This document shows positions 46,406 through 60,086 of a DNA stretch of 64,000 bases, piece by piece (position 1 is the first letter of the stretch; every line of letters begins with the position of its first letter). Source of the stretch: [Phialemoniopsis] sp. UDSM-2020 (taxonomy: Eukaryota > Ascomycota > Sordariomycetes > Thyridiales > Thyridiaceae); assembly GCA_018873225.1 (NCBI GenBank), contig JAEILZ010000005.1:2542001-2606000 (forward strand). Reading direction: 5' to 3'. The translations under genes and the position numbers were made by a program. The notes below the pieces were generated by a model, which worked only from the letters and a program-made list of their open reading frames with translations, searched no databases and had not been told where the DNA came from.

Positions 46406-49400
46406 TCATATGCCACCCATGCCTCCACTAGTGCCGTCACCCGCACCACCCGCACCAGACTGCTGCCCGCCGAAGAAGTACCCATCAAAGATGTCGAGGT
46501 TCTGGCCCTCGCTGAAATCGTGGTGCGTGCCCTCCCAGCCAAGGCCTAGGCCAAAGTCCATGGGCGCGTCGACCATCATGCCGTCGCCGCTGTCGGGCAT
46601 GACGCGAGGGCCACCGGGCATGCCTATCCCTTGCAGCCAGTCCATGCCCTGCAGGTCCGCGAAGCTGAGGCCCGCGCCCAGGCTGGCCGCCGAGGTGAAT
46701 AGGGGTGCCGGGGGCGGTGGTGGTTGCTGCTGCTGTTGCTGGGCTAGATAGTTTGCCGTGGCGACGGCCTGTGTCGTTAGGGAAGTCATGGGTTGGCCGC
46801 CTGTCATTTGCGCGGCGGTGACGGGCGCGACGGCATGGAGATGCTGTCCCAGCTGTGGAGAGGGGTTCATGGACACCGGTATGCCTTCTGGTGTCACAGC
46901 AACGTCGGAAGAGCTGGCGGTGCTGACTGATGGCTGGGTCGGGACGTTTCGGGGGATGGCGTATGAGTCGGGCTCGGGCTTTGGCATGCGGTAATGTGCG
47001 TGGTGTGGCATGGCAGACATCTGAGATGCCGCGGCGCTTGTTGAGAAGGTGTCTGATCCGGCCGCGGACAGGCTGGTACGTTGGGAGGAATGATCTGATT
47101 TGCGGTGGCGCCGCGAATGGGGGCGTGACATGTTTGACGACGGCGCCTGAGTGCCAGCTTCCTGAGGTTCGAGAGCCATAGGACCGAAGCCGCCTTTGGC
47201 GTTGGCCATCTTGATAGTGGCTTTGGCGGTTCGGTCGAAGGCATCCTTGCAAGCTTCTGCGGGTGGGCATCTTTCGATGAAATCAGTGAATACGGAAATG
47301 GCGGCGAGGACGGTAAAATCGACTTCATCCATCGTCTGCGGACGTAATGACATGTGAGAACAAGTTTTGCGATGGGGAACACAGGTTGGTGGTGACTTAC
47401 CAGTCGACTTCGCACCACCGGCGAATGCCATATGGCATAAAGATATGAGATGCCAGCCGTGAAGATTTGGTGTGTGGCAAAATAGGTGTAGTTGACAAGA
47501 CCCTGTAGGTGCTGCTGTCGGTAGAGGCGCAGTATCTTTTGACCGGCCTCGGCGACCTTGAGGTACACTCGATCCTCGTCCTCCATCGGCTCGGCATTAT
47601 GCACAGATGGGCTGTTGAACTCCGTAGATGTATTATACTCGCCTTCAAAGACCGCCGGCACGCTCAGGCTCTGCCGGTATAGGAGAATTATAGCTTGCCA
47701 ATAATTCAAGTCGAGGAATTCAACCGAAAAGGCGACTCCAGTCTGCGGCTTCCTAGGCGCCGCTTCTTTCCAATCCCATAACCTCCGGTCGATGTCCATT
47801 CTCCACGAGCGAAAGGAGTCAAATTTGGAGAGGAAGGGAGAAGGCAGTTGTGTTTGCAGAAAAGGATTATTGCGGTTCCGACCATGAGCACGAGCGATCT
47901 GTGCCTGCTGATACTGCAATACCTGTAATATCTCGGACTGGAGTAGGCGCAGGCGGAAATAATGGTGTCCAACGAGCTTATAAGTTGGCTCCATTGGTGG
48001 CTGCATATCCTTTGTGAAGCCTGTGGTGGTGATATAGTGGTCTTCCAAGAGGGAAGGGAATTCAGTTGTCATGACCAGATCCGAGAAGCCGCAGGGGCGG
48101 CCGACGCAGACGCTCACCAGGCGATCTAGGGAGTAGGTGCACCACCAGAGCCTACGTCTGAGGTCTCGAACATACTCCCGTCGCCCTCTCTCGCGAAGTA
48201 AATGGTCTTTTGCCTCAAGGCCAACTTCGTGAAGACCGGCATCAATGTCTTTGCCATCCTCGTAGTGAAGTCCGAGATCAATCGCTAGCCTTACTGCAAC
48301 GCCGATAATATACCTATTCATCGGTTAGCTACAATACGGGATCCTCCTTTGGTTGACCGAATTCATACCATAGACCGGGCGGTACTGGTTTGATGAGAGC
48401 AAAATTGGCCAAAAGCAGGACAGCTTGCAGCTCCTCAACCCCGCCGCCACTGTTGTTCAAGCAAGCTTCCAGATGGACGATGGCACTCGCATGATACTCT
48501 TCAGGTTGGTAGTATCGTATGCCAGGACGCTCTCCCGTAGCATGCTTGGCAGCATCGCCTACAAAAATGCCACTTCCAATAGCAAATACCATGTTCAGCA
48601 TGTAAAGCTCCTTTGGCCCGCGCACGCGTCCCTCAGTGGCATATGCATGGTCGAACATCCGCATGAAAATGTGTTTGTGAAGTACTGGAATCTGGGGGTT
48701 CGCGTGCTCGAAGTATAGGTTGACGAGCTTTAGAGCAAGTGTCTTATCAGGGAATGCGGCGGGATGTATCGTGGGCTTGGTATGCAGGCCAAAGAACGAG
48801 TCTCGCATCGATGTTCCGCCGGGACCCATCGGTGGCCTGTAGGGTTTGATGCCGGCCTTGTCAGACAGTGATCTTTGATCTGAAACCGAAGATTGAACAG
48901 CTGCAAGCACGACTTTGGCAAAAGAAATTCCCGTAGTTGAGCCCAGGTATCTTGGGTTCGAAGCCTCCGGGACCCTCGACATCCCCGTCCTAGAGGCCAA
49001 CGTCTTCACACGACCGGTCTCGTCGTCGTCTTCCTGCTTGGTGCGAGCAGCGGCAACGAGGACATCGTCTGGTGGTGCAGATCGGTTTTCAGTTGGCACT
49101 TTGGATGCTACAGAATCATTCCCGGGCTTGGAACAATAAGCAAGGTCGTCGGCCGGAGGAAATGGAACATTACTCGTGGTTAGGAGGGCCTCAAGCTGTT
49201 CAATTCGTGACTCGAGGTAGAAGACATAGCTGCGAGGGTGTAGTTAGCACCGGTTTTCACCTCAATAATCCCATATCGGCTAACGGAGAAACCAAAAGGT
49301 TTCGGCGAAGATCAACACTGGGAGCAGAGAAGTTGTTATACCTTCTTGGTATCTCCTTCTTCGTGATAGGGTCGTAACCAATGCATGGCACCCCGGCCTT

Positions 49401-49658
49401 TTCGCAACTTGCGCAGCTCGGTAATCGCTGGTCGCAGCGGTTCTTGCGGTGGCGACAGCGGGTGCAGGCGCTGACACTGCGGAAGTTGCTACTCTGTCCG
49501 ACCTTGCCGCCGTCCTGGGCGGCCGAGTCGCTGGTCGGTGACGGACCGCCACCGGCAGGAGAAGTGACAGACGGCGGAGATGCGCCTCTGTCTGGCGACG
49601 CCTGGCGCTGGCGTTTCGCCGCATGTGACTTGGACAGGGATGGCGACTCAATCGGCAT
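46406..49658 (-). CDS. Zn(II)2Cys6 fungal-specific transcription factor
   Basis: Exons (minus) 49342-49658, 48369-49229, 47401-48313 and 46406-47335 give 1006 aa. The zinc cluster is C65-x2-C68-x6-C75-x6-C82-x2-C85-x6-C92, in VSACTRCRHRKNRCDQRLPSC. It is followed by the linker YDPITKKEIPR, spliced to SYVFYLESRIEQLEALL, a short coiled-coil dimerisation helix. The middle-homology (Fungal_trans) region begins near residue 245 (FPDKTLALKLVNLYFEHANPQIPVLH) and includes GLWYIIGVAVRLAIDLGLH across an intron and RRRLWWCTYSLDRLVSV. The C-terminal third is a likely activation domain, Ser/Pro/Met-rich, with a Q6P5 tract and a Gly-rich end. Targets cannot be read from sequence; I do not assign an ortholog name. 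All four exons join in phase. Confidence 0.9.
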
Positions 49659-52565
49659 TGTGTCTTCAGATGAAGATCACGCCGAGAATTCAGCGGCCTG
49701 CAAGTTCAGGCTGAAGGGACTGGGCAAAGTATCAACCGCGTGGCTTGGTTGGTTGTCGCATCGGCTACAGCTCCTCCTTTCCAAAATGCGACAGTGCGGC
49801 TCTTTGCTAACTCATCGAGCCGGGAGCTCCCAGGCCATGATTCGTGTCTGGGTTGTGGTCAATGGCTGCAACTGCTTTGCGCGTCGTCACCGGGTAAGGT
49901 CAGGTCTGTACGGGAGCGATCGCTGCACAGGTAGGTAAAGGTCCAGCAGATTGGGTAGGCTTGCTGTACTCGATGCCTGGGGTCTGAATCAAGCGCGGAG
50001 GCAGAGGAATGCGGCAGTAGATCTTTACGACAGACAAATAGTTGCCGAGACAAAATAGTTTCAGAGTCAAAGGAGGCCAATTGGGTCGGTGTGGCTCATG
50101 AATGTGTAAGGCATTACATGCGGCGAGTGAGTCAAGGTACGGGCATGTAGACGGTGTGAGCTGGAGATGTGGTTCAGAGAGGTTGCCTCCGGGATTGACC
50201 CGGCCTAGGTGAGCTGAGGGGTCGCCGATACGCCGCAGCTGGAGCCTCGTCTCCTGGGGATGGCCGGGCAGCGCGAAGTGTGGAGGAGGGACCGAGGATC
50301 TGGGATCCTGGAGAGAGGAGGAAGAGGAGGAGTGTGGCGGGGGTGAGTGAGGTAAGCTCCAAGGCTCAGTTTGACGACACACACCTTCAACTCTTCTTGT
50401 CCAAGGTTGATTCGGGAGCCCGAGTCACAAAGCAAACAAATTGCACGAGGCACACCCTGTAGACTAAGGTAAGAAAGAGGATGAGGGACAAGAGAGAAAA
50501 CACACTGGTGTATCCCAGCAGCGTGGTTCTGGTCCCAATAATGATAAGGATATTGTGTCGAAGGATTGAGGGGACAAACCCAATTGCCAGGACGCTGATT
50601 CGTTGATGTTCGAGACACCCAGACAGACAGTGGAGGCTGGAAGGAACGTTGAAAGAACCAACAGCCAAAGCACGCTAACCCCCACAATCAACCCCCATTG
50701 GCCCACTAAGGCAGCCAAAGGCCCAGGGGGTCCAGGGCTCTATCTTCGGCGACGCTTAACTAAAGTGAAGCAACTAACGTTAACCTTGGAAGGGACGCGC
50801 CCTAGGGTCCCAGGCTAAGATTCACTGACATGTGCCGTTTCGATGATGGAATGGATGGGCAGCCGTTTTGAGTCGAGCCTAGAGCCTAGCTTGATCGTCT
50901 GCCGAAATGGCCTTGAGACAGGATCGATCTTACGAATCAGGGCAATCCGCAGATCTGAGCCAGGCCCAAAGGGGATGAGAGGCCGTTTGTTAAGCATCAA
51001 AGCCAACAGCTCAACTTTTGGCCCGTTCATTTCTATCTCTCAAGGCCTGGCCGATTGGCGGACGAGGAATGATCCGAGGCATGCTGTCCGAAACGGCGGA
51101 AAGATGAGCTCATTCTTTGCGCTTATTCACCGACGAGCGGTGTAGGTGGTCTACCTATCTGTGCGAGGAAGACATTGCAGGTGAGGCTTGTTGGCCGTAG
51201 GCATCCATGTACAATGCCTTAACTACGGGAGTGACAGAGTGCCTAACATCGAGAAGGGCATGGGGGGAATGCGCCCTCATACAAGCATTCTTAGGCACTC
51301 TTTGTGTAGGTACTCCGTACTTAAAGAAGCAGCCCATCATAAGTGCGGAGTACACACAAACACAAACACATACACGCGGACCAAACCAGAAGTGTTGATC
51401 TCCCTAATCCCCACACATCCCATCCAGATATCTTCCTGTACTTGCATCACACATGTAGCGAATCTCAAGTACGACTGAATGGCGCTAGTTCATTAGGCTG
51501 CTGCCCGATGGGACTTCCCTTGGCTCGTTTGCCAGGTCATGCATGGTGCCTCGATCTGGTCAAGCTCGATAGTGACGACGCATGCCGTTCTCGGGAATCA
51601 TGGATCAACGACAATCGGATTGTGCATGTTTTCTCGCTGCGTCCCAGTCCTGGCAGACCAGTACTGCCGTGTGCAGGCCCAAGTCCTAACAAGTGGGAAA
51701 GCAAACCTTGTCCACCTCTTCTCGAAGCAAACAACCCAACACTCATCACTTGCAGAGGGCGCGCTATGTGACCAAGCCAATAGGATAAAGGTCACGAGTC
51801 TGAAAGAATGATTTGAATTCTTGAATAATGACATTGAAGAAGGATATAGGAACTCCAGATTGCAGAACGGGGACGACCCTGCGACCAACTTCCCGACTGC
51901 TGCTAAATGCTTTGCTTGCTTGCTCTTTACATTGATTCGCCTTGTGGTATCTTTCGCCTCTCCATGCTTTCATGCTTGTGACCAAGTCCTGGACAGTTCC
52001 GTGCCCAATAAAAAAAAAGAGGTCCCTTTCTAAACAATCAAATCCTCTGAGGTATATCGCCTAATCCGTTCTGACATTCCTGGCAACCATCGGCCCAAAG
52101 GCGGCCGCAAACGGATTGTGGTAGCCATGGCCCCGAGGTGCCCTCTATTTCTTTGCGTCCTTCCTTTTTTTTGTGTCCTTTTGCGTGATTAATTTTCTTT
52201 ACCCTTATGATAATTCCGTGTTGCTCTCTGAAGAGTATGCCTGTCTATCCATCTTTGTGTTGTTGTGTGTTGCGTGTGCTGAAAAAAAGTGTGTGCGTGT
52301 GTGTCGGCTCATTTCCAACTAACACCATTGAGCGCCCAGCTGAAATCAATGTCCATGTCACACCCGAGAAAAAGCAAATCCCTCCTCGCTGAAAGCATTG
52401 TGAGAGATGATCTCCGGAAGAACTCCCCAAATCGAACAATAAAGTCAAGTACTGAAAGCAGATCCTGCGACTTGCGCAGGAATCGCAAATTGGTCGTTAA
52501 TGTGTCGTCACAATCGTAACCCAGTCGTGTGGCCCGAGTTCATCGCTTCCGATTTGCTTGCTCCC
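49659..52565. promoter_or_regulatory. Upstream region of the transcription-factor gene and 3' end of the MFS gene
   Basis: About 2.9 kb. The 49659-50700 part should be promoter and leader of the minus-strand regulator; 52000-52565 is the likely 3' region of the minus-strand transporter. TACTCCGTA occurs at 51311-51319, with a near copy GTGCGGAGTAC at about 51343. A homopolymer A9 lies at 52010-52018. A small 7-bp hairpin (TCCTGCG/CGCAGGA) is at about 52463-52481. No coding region is supported. Confidence 0.5.
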
Positions 52566-54563
52566 TCAAGCACCCTCGTGCAGGGTCACAGGCCCGGCGG
52601 GGCCTGCCTCGATGTCCTCGACCTTCTCGTCCATCCTGCCGTGCGGTTCCTTGAGCTGCATGCTGAGGAGCGCACCCCCGACCGTGACGAGGCCAGCCAC
52701 CCACCACGCCAACCCGGAGTAGCCTGTTTCCAAGCCCGTCGCGTACAAGAAACCCGAGATCATCGGCCCAAACGCACGGCAGAGGCTAGCTGTCGATGCC
52801 GCCCAACCATTGAGCGTGCCCAGGACCAGCCGAGAGGGCGCAGAGTTGTTCAGAATGATTGCGTTGCTGGGGTATGCCAGCGTCGAGAACGTGCACTTCC
52901 ATACAATGAGCACGTAGATGCCGACCATCCTCACGCTGTCGGGAAGGAGGACCAGATAGGGCGTCACGAGGTAGAGTAAGAAGTAGCAGGCCGAGATCAG
53001 CTGAAACAGCCGGAGCTCGCCCAATCGCTTGGTGGCCGCTGGGAACAGCACCGTGTTCGAGAACATTGAGTAGACGCCCTGTACGGCTAGAAGGAAGCCG
53101 ATCGTTTGCGTGTCGTATCCGAATCCGCCGACAAATTTGATCGGGGACGTAAATGACTGGCCAGACTTGGGAGCTTCCGTACTAAGGAAGACCGGGAACA
53201 GCTGGTCGAAGGTCATCGTGTGGCTGCGGTTCAAAGTCAGTATGCAGTAATGTCGTGATCCCAGCCGGGATGAGCTTACAATGCAAGGATGCCGTAGGTC
53301 ACGATGGCCAGAATGATCTGCTTGGTGAAGATCGTGGAAGGCCTTGGCTGGCTGATAGGGACAGTAGTCGAGGGGCTGGATGCAGTCAAGTCGAGCGTTT
53401 CGCCAAGTTCGGGGACCTGTGTCGTTGAGACAAGCTGTGGCGAGCTCTCCGTGGTGCAGTAGCCGGGCAGTTGCTCCTCCGCGTCGAGTAGTGGCCGTGC
53501 CTCGGCTGCCTTCTTGGGCTCGGGCGATGCAAAGGGCTTCCAAGATAAGTATGAAAGAAGATAGTTGCCCAGCTCGACGCCTCGGTCTCTCTGCTTCTTC
53601 TTCTCGGCGTGCGTCTCCTCCAGAAACAAGAGACCCACGATCACGCCAAAGAATACTGCGGCGGCACTGAAGAGGTTGGGCAGGAGGTAAGGGAACCGCT
53701 CCCAGATGGTGCCTGCGGGGAAAATGCTAGGATAGTATTTACAGGGAGACGCCAGAGCGCCGCCAATAGCCGGTCCGACAATGGATCTGATGTCCAGTCA
53801 GCAAACTCGCCTCTCCAAGGTGTTCCTAGTCTTTGTCGCGACCAACTCACCCGACGTTCCATACAAGGGGCATGATGGTGTATGCTCGAGCTGCGACGAG
53901 TTAGTATGAGGACCGCTGCCCTTGAAGTCACTGGTTGATGGCGGACGTACGTTGGTGTTCCTTCACAGTAACGATCTCGGCCACGGTGGTCTGCAGGACG
54001 CCCACGTTGCTAGCAAAGTCAGCAAGTGAAGAAAACATAGACGACCGCCAGTCTTATGAAACGTACCCATTCAAGAGGCCACCCAGAGCTCTTGCAAACA
54101 GAGCAACTGGCAAGCTTGGCGCAAACCCAAACAACAGAACGCTCAGAGCCGTTCCCATCAGACCTGTCAGCAACACCGGCTTGCGACCAATCCTATCGCT
54201 GAGCCGTCCCCAGAAAATGCCAGTTGAGAATTCGGCAAATGTGAAAGCAGAGGTCACCAGCCCGGCCCACATGGCGATCTTGGTCTCATCTTCGGTGACG
54301 TGGAAGTCCTGCACCATGAAATAGATGTACGGAAAGATGCCCATGAACGCGATGGGCTCACATATCCTACACAGCGCTATTGAGGTCGGTCAGCAGACTG
54401 CTCTACTGGCCCTGGGAACTACCCTTGCGGACCTTCCCGCACGGATAGGAATCTTGAACCTACCCAGAACCAGCATCTGCTTCTTGGGAAAAGGCGGGAT
54501 TGGCGTCTTCTCAGCAGGGTACCTTGGGCTCGAAGACCCAGTTCCATAGTTCTGCCTCCTCAT
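52566..54563 (-). CDS. MFS transporter, ZIF1-like / YCR023C-type
   Basis: Six exons (minus): 54464-54563, 54067-54376, 53951-54009, 53851-53890, 53280-53786 and 52566-53223, total 557 aa, all in phase. It is a 12-helix major facilitator exporting or exchanging small solutes; the relatives I recall include plant ZIF1 and yeast YCR023C, whose substrates differ or are unknown. The MFS motif A, GRLSDRIGRKPVLL, is at residues 90-103. Others are LALCRICEPIAFMGIFPYIY in TM1, GGLLNGNVGVLQTTVAEIV across an intron, and SIVGPAIGGALASP with the typical Tyr-rich segment after it. A hydrophilic loop (about residues 210-310) lies between the halves. The two short exons of 59 and 40 nt were found by phase and by the conserved EHQPRAYTIMPLVWNVG. 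The ATG at 54563 is the first; the frame upstream begins with TTG only. Confidence 0.87.
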
Positions 54564-56072
54564 ATTTGCAGACTTGCTCTGATCCTCCAACCACAACTTT
54601 CAAAGCCCAATGGCGGAAAGGCGTTGCATGCAACTCTGGCGGCTCCTCGAAGCGGTTATGAGCGAGCCTTGGCTAGTTGTGGACTCCTGATAAGTATGGG
54701 CAAAGTGATATATGCCTTGTTTCTGATATGGATCCGAGAATGAGGGTGGTTTGGGTGGTGGATAACACTACGGCCGCGTGTACAAGCAGAGCTCAAAGAA
54801 GGTTGAGGCTTAGAAGGGTACGGTTTCACGGCGGGTTATTGGAAAGACAAAGTAGTAGTGTATTAAAGAGGTTTCGGGAGGTTATGTGGTCACGAGGAGT
54901 CGAAGAAGAAATATGGCCTGGGCAGAGACGGAAATGTTTGTCTGCCGGGGTGGTACGAACAATGGAGCTGAAGAAGAGTCACGGAAGCCATCTGGAAACG
55001 GAGGTCTAAGATACTGGACGGGTGGATTCATGGTTTTATAAAAGGGGAGGACGAAACGGCGGTGACAGGATAGGACAGACAGGATGGGACTTGAACACGA
55101 AGGCGACGACACAAAAGCAGATCCTCACGCCGGGTGGAAAGGTGGATTCGGGTAGCAAAGCTGGCAAGCAAGGTTTTCGCGAGAGTAGTGGCAGTGTGCG
55201 ACGGTAGTCATGATGGGATCCCCGGGTATGGAAGCCATGGGTTCCGCAACTGGGACCAAGTGAATGGCTCGCGGCCCCGACGGTCTACGGTAGCATCCCT
55301 GCACGGTACCTACGAAGGATAGACGCAGGTAGACTCTGGGACCAGGGACAAGGAACAGCCCAGGACCAGGACCGTTGCTTTGAAGTGTGAGGTAGGTTGT
55401 GGATGTGTGTGGACCTCCTGGGACCACCCCGGTCCATAGCCAGATCCTTGTCGGTCTTAAAAAGCTACCCAAGGTCCCGGAGAGCTAAGGTACCTCTAGG
55501 GTCACTCGGACACTTTCTCTCATTTGCGCTTCCCAATGATATGTCAGCCCTGGAAGGGGGGGAAAGGGCTGGTGCTACGCAAGGCCTGCCTTATGAGGGA
55601 GAGGGGGCTCCGTCTTAGATCATGGGTTGCTGCATTCGACGTCTTCCATGCATGGTGGAGGAGGACACGTTGAAGCCCATCGGCAGCAAATCCCATGCAA
55701 ACGTCTGTCTTGCCTGCGGCAAATGACTAGAGGTGGGTGAGAGTGGTCAGATCCCCCGCCGACAGTAGGCGACGACTGCCCGACTTTTTGGAAATGGCGG
55801 AGGCGCACTTGTCAGTGTCGGGTCGTCATGCTGTGAGATCGACACGCCGGAACGACGGGGAAGCCAGGGCAGAGGAGGATATGATGCAAATGGGGAAAAG
55901 GAAAGGGACCCGCGAGTTTGGATCTGGATCATGATACAAGAAAGGATACCCACCGGGGGAAAATAATTTGAACTCGGCCCTATGAAGGTACCTACTCAAG
56001 CTATTGTAGGGACACTGGAATTAGATTAGTAGCTAACTAAAGTAAGGAGGTACCCACAACCGACGAGCTGGC

Positions 56073-56090
56073 AGGCAAGGTACCTTGCCT
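56073..56090. repeat. Perfect 18-bp palindrome with central KpnI-type site
   Basis: AGGCAAGGTACCTTGCCT is exactly self-complementary. It is followed by a further TGCCT. It sits among GGTACC/TACCT-rich intergenic DNA. Could be a binding site for a dimeric factor or simple-sequence drift. Confidence 0.7.
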
Positions 56091-59000
56091 TGCCTCTGTG
56101 CTGTGTTGCTTTCTGAAGCGAAGGAGCGCCGGCACTTGCTGGCCAGGGTTAACCTACTCCGTACAGCGCGGATGACAGGGTCTGCCTCATCAATAAGACC
56201 GGTTTTGCATTTCAGCATGGAGTACCTACAAGTATGCAGAAAGAACACAGGATCAGGAGCAGCCAGCTCAGACCTTGACTAACTCCATGGGTAACGATGT
56301 CGATAGAGGTGGAGTAATCGACAAAGTGAACAAGGGGGCGGGGGGCCGCGGACTGGGCCACACAGCCCGCCGTGAAAGCGTTCTTCCATCTTGGTTGGGC
56401 TTCATCTGCGGTCAAAATCTTGTAAGACATGACTCTAATGTCGGAGCCGCAGTGCGACGCGGAGCTTATCACGCCAAAATTGTGGATCGGAACGCCGAGA
56501 ATATGAGATCAGAGCACGAACCGAGTGACGCTGGTCAGAAAAAGGCTGACCGGTAGCCAACTGTCTGTCGAGGAGGCGGTGTATGTATGTATCATATCTT
56601 GCTAAGGTACACGAGGCATGGGGGACGAACAAACAGCTCCCGTACACATGACACTCGAATGGGGTCGAATTTGAGACTCTGGGCCGTGCCGTAGCGACGC
56701 GATGGCGCGGATGACATGACAGGTTGCAACCCACATTGCGTCCGGGCTGTGGCTATTCCCGTCGCTGGAGGACATGACTTGAGGTTGCAGCTGACAGGTC
56801 CTTGTTGGAGAACAAACAAATCAACTAGAAGCACATCGTTCTGGAAGCCACTCTTGACTGACATACCCAGTCCTCCGTTGCAAGGGTACCACTATCCGAC
56901 ATGCCCTGGCGCGCGAGCCTGGCTTGCCTGGCCTGGCAAGGGTGTTCATCGCCCTACTTGTACACCGCCCACATGGCTCCTGGGCACTGTATTGGCTGCT
57001 TTCAGGCAGGGGACCGGTGAAGGGCAGCGACAGTCAACCTGAGTCTCATTGGAGGTCTAGGCTGCTTGACTAGTTGATGCTTCCATATCGCGAGCACTGC
57101 ACCTTTTTTAGGTGGCTCAACCAAGAGCTGCCGGTGTGAAATGGCTCGCCCTGCTCGCAGGGACGAGATCGGGTCACAGTAACGCAATTTACTACTGTAG
57201 ACGCATGTTAGCAAGCAAGTTGATGTCGCGATCAGCACTTCCCCGACCCTGCCTGCCTATGCACGCAGAGCTTGGATGTATGGATGGAAGCGCGCGCCAG
57301 TAGTGATTGCAGGCTCCATCGGCTTGCCGAAATTCGTACAGCCGAACGCAGGCACGCGAGACAGCTGAGTACGCGGGCAGGTCGAGCGCTGCCTTGTCTG
57401 TGCCCCATCTCTGGAACAACAGGCATGTGGCATTCAAGACAGGCTGTGGTTACGAGCGATGATCAGTTCAGGGCTAGGAGTTCTACACAACCAGTGCATG
57501 AGTTTGCGAGTCTTGGGAATACCCTCTTGGTTTTGTCTAGGAGCATGGAGATGTGAACATGCGTGCCCAACGACACGCGAAAGAAATCCGGTTCTCCTCA
57601 GGTAATCGCCAACTCGCGTCTCGGAGGGCGAGATGAGCGGTGATCTGGATAGACAGGCTGTTGGAGTGCTGACCATACTTACTTTTTGCAACTGTTAGCG
57701 TATGAGCTGGGGTTCACATACCTGTCGCATCATGCCCTGCCCATCCATGTCAAGCCTCAGCGGATTTTATCGGCACATGATGCTGTCTCGGGAGAGGTGT
57801 CCTGCAAGTCAGACCGCGCCTCAGTGGTTTTGTGCACCCACAGACCGACGGCAACTTCGGTTCATCAAGGCCCTTGATTCCATATCTTCGTCATAATACT
57901 GCCATGTATGTGTAGGTAAATGCGAACGACTGATGCAAGTGGGGGAGAGAATCCTCACACCAGTCAGAGGGATGGGCGCTGTCCCTCCTGGCCAAAGGAC
58001 GAGACCATGGGTATGTGACTGACTTCTTTGCCCTGCGTAGGTACCGTACGTGGTAGTCAGGGAGCGCGATACCAATGATTGATTGGCTTGCATCATTCTC
58101 TTGTCGCTTCACTCTCGGGTTTCCTCCCTTTGGCGCCCCATGTCCAAGTTAGGGCCCCCCGGTTTGCACATCCACACATCTGACAGATCCCCCACTTGTT
58201 CTCGCTTCACGGTGGTCGGGCTTCGACCAAGAAAACCGGGTACTCACAGAGTAGGGCGCTCACCGCCTGCAATCGACACGGTCGTCATCATCATGGCCAT
58301 TAGTGCTCGTGTCTCAAGCATTGACTGAGCTGGCATGGGGTAGTTTCTCCGATCATTGCTCCTCTTTCTATCGACCGGTGAGCCCTGCTGGTGGGGTAAA
58401 ACGCTGGGCGACAATATGCTTCTGCCATGAGCCGTCACCGCTCAGTTTAAGCAAGCCGGCGACGCCGCTACGTTTGGCACATCACAATGCAGATCTCGGA
58501 GGGCGCTTGGCCTAGGATGGGACGGCAGGGGAACGTGCGGCCTGACTATTCGGCGGTTGTTGCTGGACATCGAAAAAAAAAAAAACAGGCCTACCACTAC
58601 CCGCCGCCTCCGTGATGGGCAACAGGCTGTACGAAGCGACCCCGGACGCAAGCTTGCGAATCGCAGAGGTAACGGAACCAAACGAAGAAAAAGAAATTAC
58701 TTCCATCGATGGCGCAGCCACGCGAAAGAAGATGATGGCCCGGGTCGCGGAAGCCGGAAGCGAGTTCCCAGACTGCCGGGGTCAGACTCAACTTAAAGTG
58801 TGTATCTTGCCTCCGCGGTTAAGGTTCAACGAATTTTGGCGCAAGAGATAGGACAGGAGATCAATTCCCTCGGAGCCATCACATCCCAGCCCACAACGTA
58901 CCACTTGGACGGAAACGAAGCCGTTTTCTTTAGATAGGCCAAGGAAGAATCGAGGCGTTCAGGGGGTGTGGGGAAACTGCCTTTGAACAGGCTGCGAATA

Positions 59001-60036
59001 GGAGCTGAGCACTAGGGACAAGGGAGCTTTGCCCGTTTCTGGTGATGAGACGATAGGCAGTGGACGCGCACTTGGTACCTACCATTCCCTGGTTCCTGAT
59101 CAAACCATGTGGCGCTCCACTTTCGAGAAGCTGATGCAGTTGATGCCATTCCTTCTTGGCGTATTGTTCCAGAAGGAGGTCAAACCCCTCACAAAAGAGG
59201 GGAATGCCCAAGGGCGGCGTGTGTGTACATACACACTTACGAAAGTACACTTATATCCATTTGCCCAAGAGAATGGACAGATACAAGATCAAGCAGAGGA
59301 AGCATGAGAATTGGAGTGGGTATTGCAGCAGGGAGGTACGAAGTAGGTCAGTCCAGGATGGAAAAAAAGGGAGGGAAAAGCAAAAATGAGACAATGAATT
59401 TTTGGCTCACTCGACCACTGGGCAGAAGGCAAAAAAAAGCAACAAAAGGTCGCGATGATCACCTCCTGCAATCACAGCACAGCTTGGGCGCCAGGGCGTT
59501 TCCCACAAGGAGCCACCAGAGATGACCAGGGTCTTCCCTGTCTCGCTTCCACCACACGTTTCCCCATACATCATCCAAACCAGCCGAGCCAGCCCACTGG
59601 GTTCAGGTCGACCAGGGGCCAGCCAAGCGACTGCCGGAAGCTGTGCCGAAGACCAGGTTACTGATTCGACCTCAGCCACGGTTTGCAGGTACCTCGCAAG
59701 TATCTTGTGGCTCTCAGACCGCCGCCCGGACTGGAGCGTTGTAGTGAAGCGCGCATCCATGGTGCATTAGAGATCAATCATGTGGCCAGCAAAAAAAGCA
59801 TACTAGAACAAAAATAAAATAAAACCCCCCGTCACCGCAATGTCAGGGCCCGAGCGAGTAGAATCAGAAGCAACGGCATCAGCCAAGACGAGACCAGATT
59901 GGGAGGACAGGCGCAAATAGGCCGATTGAATTTTCCTTTTTCGTACAGGGTTTGACAAAACCTAAGATTTGCGGTGGCGGCTTTGCATGGCAATAGCACC
60001 AAAAGGAAGGAGATCAACCACTGCGAGGGCGCGCCT

Positions 60037-60086
60037 TCTTGGAACAAAAGCAATGAAAGAGTCTTGGAACAAAAGCAATGAAAGAG
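60037..60086. repeat. 25-bp tandem duplication, two exact copies
   Basis: Units at 60037-60061 and 60062-60086 are identical and begin TCTTGGAACAAAAG. A third TCTTGG starts at 60087 and then diverges. This is a recent replication-slippage type duplication in non-coding DNA. Confidence 0.85.

Noticed and set aside
46406..49658. Assigning the Zn2Cys6 regulator to a named ortholog
   Set aside because: The zinc cluster and linker are typical, but I could not match the full protein to a specific characterised factor from memory.
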